The notes under the pieces are model-generated. The model saw nothing but the letters and a program-made list of their open reading frames with translations, searched no databases and was not told the origin of the DNA. A stretch of 30,769 nt of DNA, taken from contig CAXTZG010000044.1 in the NCBI GenBank assembly GCA_964248625.1, positions 1 to 30,769 of the forward strand, written 5' to 3'. Below, one piece after another: positions 1 through 7,852 of the stretch; position 1 is the stretch's first letter; each line of letters starts with the position of its first letter. This DNA comes from Lichenicola sp964248625 (GTDB lineage: Bacteria > Pseudomonadota > Alphaproteobacteria > Acetobacterales > Acetobacteraceae). The translations under genes were made by a program, and so were the position numbers.

Positions 1-145
1 GCTCACCTGCCAGCTGGTCCGCCCCGAGGACGGCACGCAGGCCAGCACCTCGCATCCGGTCGCCGCGAGCTTCGACGCGGTTGCCGACAGGTTCGGCCTG
101 CCGCGGGCCGATGAGGCCGCGCCCGCCGCAGCACCGGGCGCATGA
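1..145 (+). CDS. 3' end of an unidentified protein gene (partial)
   Basis: An open frame enters from the left edge (codons starting at position 2) and ends at TGA 143-145, giving the last 47 residues of a protein. The tail includes LTCQLVRPEDG and FDAVADRFGLP and finishes in an Ala/Pro-rich stretch. I do not recognise the family from this fragment. Its stop overlaps the ribF start in an ATGA arrangement, so the two are probably co-transcribed and translationally coupled. In alphaproteobacteria the gene before ribF is often a HAD-type phosphatase or a MaoC-like protein, but the visible residues do not let me assign either. Confidence 0.6.
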   Translation, partial: LTCQLVRPEDGTQASTSHPVAASFDAVADRFGLPRADEAAPAAAPGA

Positions 146-1080
146 CCGAGCTGCATACCGACTGGCGGCAGGTGCCGGAAGCGGCCCGGGGCGCGATCCT
201 GGCGCTCGGCAACTTCGATGGCGTGCATCTGGGCCATGCCCACCTGCTGCGCGTGCTGCACTCGGCCCGGCCTGACGCGCCGCTGGGGGTGCTGACCTTC
301 GAGCCGCATCCGCGCGAGCTGTTCCGTCCGGAGGATGCGCCGTTCCGGCTCAGCCTGTCGGCGGAGCGTCGCGACGCGCTGGCTGCCCTGGGGGTGGCGC
401 GGATCTTCGAGATCCCGTTCGACCACGACTTCTCCCTGCTGTCCGCCGACCGGTTCGTGGCCGAGGTGCTGCACGGCGCGTTGGGAGCGAGGCACCTCGC
501 CTGCGGGATGGACTTCGCCTACGGCCATCGCCGCGGCGGCAACGCCGCCACGCTCGCGGTGCAGGCCGAAGCCCTGGGCATCGGCCTGACGGTGGTGCCG
601 GCGCTGTCGGACGCGGGCGGCCCGTTCTCGTCGAGCCGCATCCGCCGGCTGCTGCTCGACGGCTATCCCGAGCGCGCCGCCGAGGAGCTCGGCCGCTCCT
701 GGGCGGTGCGCGGCGTGGTGGCGCACGGCGACAAGCGCGGCCGGCTGCTGGGCTTCCCGACCGCCAATGTCGGGCTCGGCCGCCACCTGGAGCCGGCGCG
801 CGGCGTGTATGCGGTGACGGTGCGGCTGCCGGGCGGCGACACCCGCCCCGGCGTCGCCAACATCGGCCGCCGGCCGACGGTGAACGACACACAGGAAAGC
901 CGGCTCGAGGTGCATCTGTTCGACTTCGACGGCGACCTGTATGGGCAGGAGCTGTCGGTGTCGTTGCACACGCTGCTGCGGGCCGAGCGCAAGTTCGACG
1001 GGCTCGACGCGCTCAAGGCGCAGATCGCCCGCGACGCCAGGTGGGCACGCGACTATCTGAGCGGCCGTCCGCGCGACTGA
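142..1080 (+). CDS. ribF: Bifunctional riboflavin kinase / FAD synthetase RibF
   Basis: A cytosolic enzyme that phosphorylates riboflavin to FMN and then adenylylates FMN to FAD. The 312-residue length is typical. The N-terminal nucleotidyltransferase domain (about residues 15-170) shows the GNFDGVHLGH nucleotide-binding loop at residues 23-32 and an SSSRIRRLL segment corresponding to the family's SSTxIR motif. The C-terminal riboflavin kinase domain (about 185-305) shows GDKRGRLLGFPTANV and NIGRRPTVND, followed by LEVHLFDFDGDLYG. The ATG at 142 overlaps the preceding stop (ATGA), which supports this start and translational coupling. ribF close to ileS and lspA is a common proteobacterial arrangement, here interrupted by a secreted-protein gene. 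Nothing abnormal is visible. Confidence 0.96.
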   Translation: MTELHTDWRQVPEAARGAILALGNFDGVHLGHAHLLRVLHSARPDAPLGVLTFEPHPRELFRPEDAPFRLSLSAERRDALAALGVARIFEIPFDHDFSLLSADRFVAEVLHGALGARHLACGMDFAYGHRRGGNAATLAVQAEALGIGLTVVPALSDAGGPFSSSRIRRLLLDGYPERAAEELGRSWAVRGVVAHGDKRGRLLGFPTANVGLGRHLEPARGVYAVTVRLPGGDTRPGVANIGRRPTVNDTQESRLEVHLFDFDGDLYGQELSVSLHTLLRAERKFDGLDALKAQIARDARWARDYLSGRPRD

Positions 1081-1127
1081 GCCGTCGGCGCCCCGTCCGC
1101 GACACGTCCCCCGAGGAGTTCCGCCCG

Positions 1128-2486
1128 ATGCGCATCCTGCTCGCCTGCGCGCCCACGCTGCTGGTCCTGCTGATCCCGGCGGCGCAGGCAGCAGCACCCG
1201 CGCCGGTTCCCGCCGGCATGGTCGACGTGCTGACGCTGCTGCCCCAGGCCGACGCGGCGACGGACTACACGACGGTCATCAACCAGGCGCTGTCCCGCGG
1301 CCAGACGCTGTTTTTCCGGCGTCGCGCGCTGCCCTACCGCTTCACGCCGCCGATCGTGTTCGGTGCCGGCAGCGGACTGGTCGGAGAGCCCGGCACCGTG
1401 CTGGCGGCCTACGGCACCGACCGCAAGCCCATCTTCACCGTGCCGGCCCCGGCGCACGATGCCAGCATCCGCAACATCACCTTCGACGGCACGCACGCGC
1501 CGCAATATCCGGCCTTCTGCGGTGCGAGCGGCTTCCGGATGACCGGCGGCGGCATGACGCACACCAACGCGATCGAGCTCAACCCCGGCTGCGACGGCGC
1601 CGTGATCCGCGACGGCCGGTTCCTGTGGGCCTCCTCGGTCGCGATCGCGATCAGCGGCGGCAACCATGACAGCGTCCTGCACAACCAGATCGAGGCGCCC
1701 AGCGTCTTTGCCGTCGATGCCGGCTCGGGATCGGGCTTCTTCCGGGTCAGCGGCAACTGGACCACGACCTATACCGGTGCCGAGTTCTTTGCCGCCTTCG
1801 TGGCCTCCCATGACGGCGAGGTCAGCGACAACGTTTCGGTGCATGCCGGCGACAACGGCATGTCGTTCAGCGGCTCCAACATCCGGGTGACCGGCAACCG
1901 CATCGACCGGGCGCTCGCCGCCAGCATCGCCATCTACGGCGACCGCAACACCATCGAGGGCAACCGGCTGACCGATGGCGGCCAGGTGCTCAACCCGGCG
2001 GCGCGACCGCTCGTCTTCTGGGATGGCGGCACCAAGGCGATCTACCACTCGCCGGGCTTCAGCACCGGGCCGCAGCCCGCACTCAACCTGGTCGGCGCGT
2101 TCGGCGGCTATGCGCAGTCGAACCGCATCAGCAACAACGTCGTCGACGACAACCAGCCGGTGCCGACCCAGGCCGGGATGTATGTTGGCGCCGGCCAGGC
2201 GCTCTGGTCGGCCGGGCGCTACAGCCGCAACAGCTACGTCTATGTCAACGGCTCGACCTACAAGGCGACCGCCACCGGCGTCTCGATCGTGCCCCCATCC
2301 GGCCGGGCCGACATCGCGGGCGCGCCGGGAATGGCGGGCTGGACCTGGATCAGCTCGCCCGCCCTGAAGACGCGGGACCCGGCCATGAACCGGATCGGCC
2401 CGAACACGATCCTGCGCACCGCCAGCTACCGCTACCGCAACAGCGTCGCCGAGAGCGAGAACGTCTTCGTCGGCCGGCACGACTAG
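1128..2486 (+). CDS. Secreted right-handed beta-helix (pectate-lyase-like) protein
   Basis: The frame is open from 1041, but the ATG at 1128 is the sensible start: GAGGAG lies at 1113-1118 with a 9-nt spacer, and residues 1-22 form a signal peptide (MRILLACAP... ending AAQA/AA). The mature protein begins with a segment like Pectate_lyase_3 N-termini (DYTTVINQALSRG then FTPPIVFGAG), followed by short repeating beta-helix rungs rich in N, G, I and V (SNIRVTGNRI, RNTIEGNRL, SNRISNNVVDD). This fold usually binds or cleaves polysaccharide in the periplasm or outside the cell, but the substrate and catalytic residues cannot be assigned. Residues about 354-407 (ALWSAGRY...YVYVNGSTYKATATG...WTWI) look like a small aromatic carbohydrate-binding module inserted before the last rungs. 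Total 452 residues. It lies between ribF and ileS, where no such gene is normally expected. Confidence 0.82.
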   Translation: MRILLACAPTLLVLLIPAAQAAAPAPVPAGMVDVLTLLPQADAATDYTTVINQALSRGQTLFFRRRALPYRFTPPIVFGAGSGLVGEPGTVLAAYGTDRKPIFTVPAPAHDASIRNITFDGTHAPQYPAFCGASGFRMTGGGMTHTNAIELNPGCDGAVIRDGRFLWASSVAIAISGGNHDSVLHNQIEAPSVFAVDAGSGSGFFRVSGNWTTTYTGAEFFAAFVASHDGEVSDNVSVHAGDNGMSFSGSNIRVTGNRIDRALAASIAIYGDRNTIEGNRLTDGGQVLNPAARPLVFWDGGTKAIYHSPGFSTGPQPALNLVGAFGGYAQSNRISNNVVDDNQPVPTQAGMYVGAGQALWSAGRYSRNSYVYVNGSTYKATATGVSIVPPSGRADIAGAPGMAGWTWISSPALKTRDPAMNRIGPNTILRTASYRYRNSVAESENVFVGRHD

Positions 2487-2797
2487 CCGTCGGCCGGGCA
2501 GGCCGGCAGCGCGTGTCCACGGCCGATCGGTCATGACGTGGCCGGGCTTGGCGTTCGCAGGACAAGCGCCGGATCGTGGCCGACCGCTGCATCGAGATGC
2601 GGCGCACGCTGCTGCAGAACGTCCGCGACATCCACAAGGCGGCCGACCTCGGCGACGGCCCGCAGCCGGACCGGCTGTCGCGGCACGTGCGCGCTCCGGA
2701 CCGGACGCGCCGCCGGACGCGGTTGACCCGCCGGTGCGGCGCTCCGCATAAGCGTCCGCAGAGCCGGCAAGACGGCATTGGGCCAAGAACGAACGAC
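2487..2797 (+). other. Gene-free leader region upstream of ileS, possible coding remnant
   Basis: This 311-nt stretch has no gene I can support. The ileS frame stays open upstream from 2537, so a GTG at 2576 could give a 74-residue N-terminal extension. That extension (containing CIEMRRTLLQNVRDIHKAADLG, then Arg-rich) has no counterpart in IleRS. Its first part reads like an amphipathic helix and could be the decayed end of an unrelated gene, but at this G+C content chance open frames are common. I see no T-box, riboswitch or convincing terminator. A weak CCACG/CGTGG inverted repeat lies near 2510-2540. Confidence 0.35.
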
Positions 2798-5734
2798 ATG
2801 ACCGAGACCGACTACCGCGACACCGTGTTCCTGCCGAGCACCGGCTTCCCGATGCGCGGCGACCTGCCCAACCGCGAGCCGGCCATCCTGGCGCGCTGGG
2901 AGGCGATGGGGCTGGACGCGCAGATGCGGGCTGCCGCCGAAGGCCGTCCCGCCTTCACGCTGCATGACGGGCCGCCCTACGCCAACGGGCACCTGCATAT
3001 CGGCCACGCGCTGAACAAGATCCTGAAGGACGTGATCAACCGCGCCCGCCGCATGAGCGGCTATGCGGTGCATTACGTGCCCGGCTGGGACTGCCACGGC
3101 CTGCCGATCGAGTGGCAGATCGAGGAGACGTATCGCAAGTCCGGCCGCGACAAGGACCAGGTGCCGGTGCTGCAGTTCCGCGCCGAATGCCGGGCGTGGG
3201 CGCAGAACTGGCTCGACGTGCAGGCAGCCGAGTTCCGGCGCCTGGGCGTGCAGGGCGACTGGGCCGGCCGCTACGCGACGATGGATTTCGCCTCCGAAGC
3301 CGCGATCGCCGGCGAGATCGGCCGGTTCCTGGCCGCCGGCACGCTGTATCGCGGCCTGCGCCCGGTGATGTGGAGCCCGGTCGAGAAGACCGCGCTCGCC
3401 GAAGCCGAGATCGAGTATCACGACCTCGCCAGCACCACGATCTGGGTGGCCTGTCCGGTGGTGGTCGATCCCACGCCGGCGCACGCGCTGCACGGCGTCT
3501 CGGCGGTGATCTGGACCACCACGCCCTGGACCATCCCGGCCAACCGGGCGATCGCCTATGGCGGGCAGATCACCTACGCAGTGCTGCGCGTCGACGAGAC
3601 GCAGGACACGGCCGGAGGCGCGTCGTCCGGCCTGCAGCCGGGAGCCCGGCTGCTGGTCGCCGAGGCGCTGATCGAGGCGTTTGCCGCCGCCGCCGGCATT
3701 CTGCAGCACCACGTGCTCTACACCCTGCCGGGCTCGGCGCTGGCGGGTGCGGTGTGCGCGCATCCGCTGCGCGGCCGTCCCGGACTGGCGGGCGGCTACG
3801 ACCACGACGTGCCGATGCTGGAAGGCGACTTCGTCACCACCGACGCCGGCACCGGGCTGGTGCACATGGCGCCGGCGCATGGCGAGGACGACTTCACGCT
3901 CTGCGTCGCCAACGGCATCCCGGTTGCCGAGGCGGTCGAGGGCGACGGCCGCTATGCCGCCTGGGTGCAGGGCTTTGCCGGCATCCACGTGTTCAAGGCG
4001 GCCGAGCCGGTCTGCGCGGCCCTGCAGGCCGCGATGGCGGCGTCGCAATCGGAAGGCGGCGACGTCGAGCTGCCGGCCGCCGGCCTCGTCGCCCGCAGCC
4101 AGATCGTGCACTCCTATCCGCATAGCTGGCGCTCGCGCGCGCCGGTGATCTTCCGCGCCACGCCGCAATGGTTCATCCGCATGGATGCGGGGCCTGGCGA
4201 CGATGCCGACGAGGGCCTGCGCGCGCAGGCGCTGGCCGCCCTCGAGGACGTCGCCTTCGTGCCGGCGCAGGCCCGCAACCGGCTCACCAGCATGGTCGCC
4301 GGCCGTCCCGACTGGTGCATCAGCCGGCAGCGCGCCTGGGGGGTGCCGATAGCGGTTTTTGTGAGCAAGCGCACCGGCGAGGTGCTGGCCGATCCGGCGG
4401 TGATGCAGCGCGTGCTGGCGGCGTTCCGTGCCGAGGGCGCCGATGCCTGGTATGCCTCGGCCCCGGAGCGCTTCCTGGGCCCCGACCGCGATCCGGCCGA
4501 GTTCGAGCAGGTGTTCGACATCGTCGACGTCTGGTTCGAGAGCGGCTCCACCCATGCCTTCGTGCTGGGCCCGCACAACCCGGCCGGCCTGCCGTTCCCG
4601 GCCGATCTCTACCTCGAAGGCTCCGACCAGCATCGCGGCTGGTTCCAGTCGAGCCTGCTGGAAAGCGTCGGCACGCGGGGGATCGCGCCGTTCCGCACGC
4701 TCGTCACCAACGGCTTCGTGCTCGACGAGCACGGCCGCAAGATGAGCAAGTCGCTCGGCAACGTCACCGCCCCCCAGGCCGTCAGCGACAGCCTCGGCGC
4801 CGACATCCTGCGGCTGTGGGTGATGAACTCCGACACCAACGAGGATCTGCGCATCGGTGCCGAGATCCTCAAGCAGCAGGGCGAGCTGTATCGCCGGCTG
4901 CGCAACACGCTGCGCTGGCTGCTGGGGGCACTCGACGGCTTCACCGACGCCGAGCGCGTGCCGGTGGCCGCGATGCCGGAGCTCGAGCGCTGGGTGCTGC
5001 ACCGCCTGGCCGAGCTCGGCGGCCAGATGGCGCGGGCGGTCGAGACGCATGAGTGGGTGGGGGTGTATCCGGCGCTGCACGGCTTCTGCGCCGCCGACCT
5101 GTCGGCGTTCTATTTCGACGTGCGCAAGGACGCGCTCTATTGCGACGCAGCCGACAGCCTGCGCCGCCGGGCGGCGCGCACGGTGCTCGACCATCTGCAC
5201 CGGATGCTGACGAGCTGGCTGGCGCCGGTGCTGGTGTTCACCGCCGAGGAGGCCTGGACCGCCCGCTTCGGCGAGGACACCAGCGTGCATCTGCAGGGCT
5301 TCCCGCCCGTGCCGGCGGACTGGCACGACACAGCGCTCGGCGAGCGCTGGGCCCGGATCCGGGCGGTGCGCCGGCAGGTCACCGCCGCCATCGAGGCCGC
5401 CCGACGCGACGGGCTGGTCGGCTCCTCGCTGCAGGCCGCCGTCACGCTGCCGCTGTCGCCTGCGGACGCGGAGGCGTTCGGCAGCCTCGACTGGGCGGAG
5501 CTGGCGATCGTGTCCAGCGCCACGGTGAGCGTCGACGCGGCGCCGGTCTCGGGCTTCGCCGCGCGCGGACTCGGCGACGAGGCGCCCCAGCCGGCGCCGT
5601 CGGTCGGCGTCGCGCCCGGCCACAAATGCGCCCGCTGCTGGCGGGTGCTGGACGAGGTGGGGCAGGTGGCGGCCCATCCTGCCCTCTGCCTGCGTTGTGC
5701 TGCCGTGGTGCCCGACCGATCCGCCGCCGCATGA
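2798..5734 (+). CDS. ileS: Isoleucyl-tRNA synthetase
   Basis: A class I aminoacyl-tRNA synthetase that charges tRNA-Ile. The ATG at 2798 gives 978 residues, a normal length. The signature HIGH motif is at residues 67-70 within PPYANGHLHIGH, and the KMSKS loop is at 648-652 (GRKMSKSLGN). The CP1 editing domain, which hydrolyses Val-tRNA-Ile, contains WTTTPWTIPANRAIAY. WCISRQRAWGVPI and the anticodon-binding helical domain follow. The C-terminal zinc finger is intact, with Cys944, Cys947, Cys964 and Cys967 (HKCARCW ... LCLRC). This architecture with a C-terminal zinc site is the bacterial housekeeping type rather than the mupirocin-resistant IleRS2 type. No strong Shine-Dalgarno precedes the start. 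The stop overlaps the lspA start (ATGA). Confidence 0.97.
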   Translation: MTETDYRDTVFLPSTGFPMRGDLPNREPAILARWEAMGLDAQMRAAAEGRPAFTLHDGPPYANGHLHIGHALNKILKDVINRARRMSGYAVHYVPGWDCHGLPIEWQIEETYRKSGRDKDQVPVLQFRAECRAWAQNWLDVQAAEFRRLGVQGDWAGRYATMDFASEAAIAGEIGRFLAAGTLYRGLRPVMWSPVEKTALAEAEIEYHDLASTTIWVACPVVVDPTPAHALHGVSAVIWTTTPWTIPANRAIAYGGQITYAVLRVDETQDTAGGASSGLQPGARLLVAEALIEAFAAAAGILQHHVLYTLPGSALAGAVCAHPLRGRPGLAGGYDHDVPMLEGDFVTTDAGTGLVHMAPAHGEDDFTLCVANGIPVAEAVEGDGRYAAWVQGFAGIHVFKAAEPVCAALQAAMAASQSEGGDVELPAAGLVARSQIVHSYPHSWRSRAPVIFRATPQWFIRMDAGPGDDADEGLRAQALAALEDVAFVPAQARNRLTSMVAGRPDWCISRQRAWGVPIAVFVSKRTGEVLADPAVMQRVLAAFRAEGADAWYASAPERFLGPDRDPAEFEQVFDIVDVWFESGSTHAFVLGPHNPAGLPFPADLYLEGSDQHRGWFQSSLLESVGTRGIAPFRTLVTNGFVLDEHGRKMSKSLGNVTAPQAVSDSLGADILRLWVMNSDTNEDLRIGAEILKQQGELYRRLRNTLRWLLGALDGFTDAERVPVAAMPELERWVLHRLAELGGQMARAVETHEWVGVYPALHGFCAADLSAFYFDVRKDALYCDAADSLRRRAARTVLDHLHRMLTSWLAPVLVFTAEEAWTARFGEDTSVHLQGFPPVPADWHDTALGERWARIRAVRRQVTAAIEAARRDGLVGSSLQAAVTLPLSPADAEAFGSLDWAELAIVSSATVSVDAAPVSGFAARGLGDEAPQPAPSVGVAPGHKCARCWRVLDEVGQVAAHPALCLRCAAVVPDRSAAA

Positions 5735-6264
5735 GCGATGCCGGCGGCACGCCTCGCGCACCCGTCGCCGCCGCACCCGGCCGCTTCCTGCCGCTCGGGC
5801 TGCTGCTCGGGCTCGTGGTGCTGGCGGCCGACCAGGCCAGCAAGTGGTGGATCCTGGTCCGGCTCGATCTGCCGGACCGGCGCATCGTCACCGTGCTGCC
5901 GGTGCTGGATTTCGAGATGGTGTGGAACCACGCGGTGACCTTCGGCCTGTTCGGCGGCGTGGGTGCGGCGGGGCGGTTCCTGTTCAGCGCGGTGGCGCTG
6001 GCGGTGGTGGTGCTGCTGGTGCTGTGGATGCGCCGCACGCCCAAGCCCTGGATCGCGCTGGCGCTTGGCGCCATCGCCGGGGGTGCCATCGGCAACGTCA
6101 TCGACCGGGTGCGCTTCGGCGCGGTGGTTGACTTCATCCACGCCCATCTCGGCCGCCTGTCCTGGGACTACATCTTCAACCTGGCCGACGCCGCCATCGT
6201 CTGCGGCGTGGCGGTGCTGCTGCTTGACAGCCTGCTCGACCGCAAGCCGGCATCTGGCCGCTGA
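5731..6264 (+). CDS. lspA: Lipoprotein signal peptidase (signal peptidase II)
   Basis: An inner-membrane aspartyl protease that removes the signal peptide from diacylglyceryl-modified prolipoproteins. The 177-residue protein starts at ATG 5731, overlapping the ileS stop by four bases, so the two are translationally coupled. Four membrane segments are visible (about residues 19-36, 74-98, 104-125 and 150-168). The catalytic dyad is Asp134 in VVDFI and Asp153 in FNLAD, 19 residues apart as in Pseudomonas LspA, and the conserved GNVIDR is present. AADQASKWW is the conserved first-helix motif. Its substrates plausibly include the lipoproteins encoded nearby at 7240, 16990 and 24798. The N-terminus is somewhat long (about 18 polar residues before the first helix). 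Confidence 0.95.
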   Translation: MSDAGGTPRAPVAAAPGRFLPLGLLLGLVVLAADQASKWWILVRLDLPDRRIVTVLPVLDFEMVWNHAVTFGLFGGVGAAGRFLFSAVALAVVVLLVLWMRRTPKPWIALALGAIAGGAIGNVIDRVRFGAVVDFIHAHLGRLSWDYIFNLADAAIVCGVAVLLLDSLLDRKPASGR

Positions 6265-6309
6265 GCCCCGGGAAATCCTGCCGCCGGCTGAACGACTGCA
6301 GCGCCGGGT

Positions 6310-6333
6310 GGTTGGACAGGCTTCGGTCCAACC
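6310..6333 (+). promoter_or_regulatory. Perfect 8-bp hairpin abutting the aldo/keto reductase ribosome-binding site
   Basis: GGTTGGAC (6310-6317) and GTCCAACC (6326-6333) are perfect inverted repeats with an 8-nt loop. The 3' arm ends one base before the AAGGAG Shine-Dalgarno at 6335-6340, whose gene starts at 6347. As RNA this is a stable stem that could affect ribosome loading or protect the mRNA 5' end. As DNA it is a 24-bp dyad suitable for a repressor. There is no T-run, so it is not an intrinsic terminator. Function is inferred only from position. Confidence 0.55.
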
Positions 6334-6346
6334 CAAGGAGCCTCGC

Positions 6347-7165
6347 ATGGCGGACGTCCCCACAATCGGCCTGAACCAGGGCGGCGCGATCCCGCAGCTC
6401 GGCTATGGCGTGTTCAAGGTCGATCCGGACGGGGCCGAGCAGGCGGTCGGGCTGGCGCTGCAGGCCGGCTACCGCTCGATCGACACCGCCCGGATCTACC
6501 GCAACGAGGCCGGCGTCGGCGCCGGCATTGCCCGCTCGGGGCTGGACCGCAGCGCGCTGTTCGTCACCACCAAGCTGTGGAACGACGACCAGGGCTACGA
6601 CTCCACCCTGCGCGCCTTCGACGCCAGCCTGGAGCGGCTCGGACTGGAGTATGTCGATCTCTATCTGATCCATTGGCCCAAGCCCGCCCAGGACAGGTAT
6701 GTCGAGAGCTGGCGCGCGCTGGAGCGGCTGCGGGAGGATGGGCGGGCCCGCGCGATCGGCGTCTCGAACTTCCAGATCCCGCATCTGGAGCGGCTGCTGG
6801 CGGAAACCGGAACCGTGCCCGCCGTGAACCAGATCGAGCTGCACCCGACCTGGCCGCAGAACGCCCTGCACGCGTTCCACCAGGCGCACGGCATCGTCAC
6901 CGAGGCGTGGAGCCCGCTGGCGCAGGGTGAGCTGGACGCGCCGGCGATCCTCGAGGTGGCGCGGAAGCACGACCGCACGCCGGCCCAGGTGGTGCTGCGC
7001 TGGCACATGCAGCGCGGCATCGTCGCGATCCCGAAATCGATCACGCCCTCGCGCATCGCCGAGAACATCGCGATCTTCGACTTCGTGCTCGATCCGGCCG
7101 ACATGGAGCGGCTGCAGAGCCTCGACACCGGCCGGCGCCTCGGGCCCGACCCCAACACCTTCTAA
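6347..7165 (+). CDS. Aldo/keto reductase (2,5-diketo-D-gluconate reductase type)
   Basis: A cytosolic NADPH-dependent reductase of carbonyl compounds. The 272-residue protein starts at ATG 6347 with AAGGAG at 6335-6340. The AKR catalytic tetrad is complete: Asp46 and Tyr51 (IDTARIY), Lys76 (TTKLWN) and His109 (LIHWPKP). The barrel ends with the cofactor motif IPKSITPSRIAEN, whose Lys/Ser/Arg bind the 2'-phosphate of NADPH. Sequence style is closest to the DkgA/DkgB branch, which reduces 2,5-diketogluconate, methylglyoxal and similar small ketones. That would suit a sugar-oxidising acetic-acid-type bacterium, but the true substrate cannot be read. The frame is open upstream into lspA; that part is a shadow. 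Confidence 0.9.
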   Translation: MADVPTIGLNQGGAIPQLGYGVFKVDPDGAEQAVGLALQAGYRSIDTARIYRNEAGVGAGIARSGLDRSALFVTTKLWNDDQGYDSTLRAFDASLERLGLEYVDLYLIHWPKPAQDRYVESWRALERLREDGRARAIGVSNFQIPHLERLLAETGTVPAVNQIELHPTWPQNALHAFHQAHGIVTEAWSPLAQGELDAPAILEVARKHDRTPAQVVLRWHMQRGIVAIPKSITPSRIAENIAIFDFVLDPADMERLQSLDTGRRLGPDPNTF

Positions 7166-7203
7166 GCCGATCGGCGGCGGGCGCGGGCGCGTCATCGTCA
7201 TGC

Positions 7204-7233
7204 TTGTCGCAGGCACGGATTCCGGCCTATTAG
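7204..7233 (+). promoter_or_regulatory. Predicted promoter for the BamF-like gene (leaderless architecture)
   Basis: TTGTCG (7204-7209) and TATTAG (7228-7233) are separated by 18 nt and match the -35/-10 consensus at 4/6 and 4/6 or better. The ATG begins at 7240, six bases after the -10 element, so transcription would start at or next to the start codon, and there is no Shine-Dalgarno between them. The same TATTAG-N6-ATG spacing occurs at cysK (27957-27971). Confidence 0.5.
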
Positions 7234-7239
7234 GCGGCC

Positions 7240-7785
7240 ATGTCCGTGTCCCATCCCCGCCTCGTCCTGCTGGCTGCCGTGTCGGCCACCGGGCTCATGC
7301 TTTCGGCCTGCAGCGGCGACGAGATCGAGCGCGACTTCGGCCTGACCCGCACGTCGCCGGACGAGTTCACCGTCACCACCCGCGCGCCGCTGTCGATGCC
7401 GCCGGGCGCTAGCCTGCAGCCACCCACGCCCGGCGCCGACCGGCCGCAGGAGGAGAGCACCCAGACCCAGGCGCTCGAGACGCTCGCCCCGAACGTCGCC
7501 CTGCAGGGATCCGGCGGCGCCACCAGCGCCGGGCAGCAGGCGCTGGTCGCCGGCGCCAGCCAGGCCAGCGCGCAGGCCTCCACCGGCGGCGCGCTCGACC
7601 ATCCGAGCCAGGGCTTCGTCAACGAGCTGATGTTCTGGAACGGCAGCAAGCCCGGCGAGGTGGTCGACGCCGCCGCCGAGCGGCAGCGCCTGCAGGAGAA
7701 CGCGGCGCTGGGCCGCAGCCCGACGGTCGGCGCCACCCCCACCGTCAAGATCAGCAAGCCGGGCTTCTTCGGCAGCCTGTTCTAG
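7240..7785 (+). CDS. DUF3035 / BamF-like outer-membrane lipoprotein
   Basis: A 181-residue prolipoprotein. Residues 1-23 form a signal peptide with lipobox LSAC, and Cys24 would be lipidated. Right after it comes FGLTRTSPDEFTVTTRAPLSMPP, which matches the conserved core of the alphaproteobacterial DUF3035 family (a lipoprotein of the outer-membrane beta-barrel assembly complex in Caulobacter, named BamF). The rest is Gln/Ala/Gly-rich and probably flexible, ending with a short conserved-looking tail (KISKPGFFGSLF). It sits downstream of lspA, a usual neighbourhood for this family. The start at ATG 7240 has no Shine-Dalgarno and lies six bases after a -10-like TATTAG. The family call rests on the core motif; an exact function in this organism is inference. 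Confidence 0.78.
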   Translation: MSVSHPRLVLLAAVSATGLMLSACSGDEIERDFGLTRTSPDEFTVTTRAPLSMPPGASLQPPTPGADRPQEESTQTQALETLAPNVALQGSGGATSAGQQALVAGASQASAQASTGGALDHPSQGFVNELMFWNGSKPGEVVDAAAERQRLQENAALGRSPTVGATPTVKISKPGFFGSLF

Positions 7786-7852
7786 GCAGTCCGCGCTGCC
7801 GACCGCCGACCGGGCCGGTGGTTCCGGCGACGCAGGCTGGAGGGTGCCGCCG

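Noticed and set aside
1041..1127. Beta-helix protein starting inside ribF at 1041
   Set aside because: It would overlap ribF and hide the signal peptide; ATG 1128 has a good Shine-Dalgarno.
2531..5776. 1,081-residue minus-strand open frame antisense to ileS
   Set aside because: It mirrors the ileS coding sequence and has no recognisable domain; ileS is certain.
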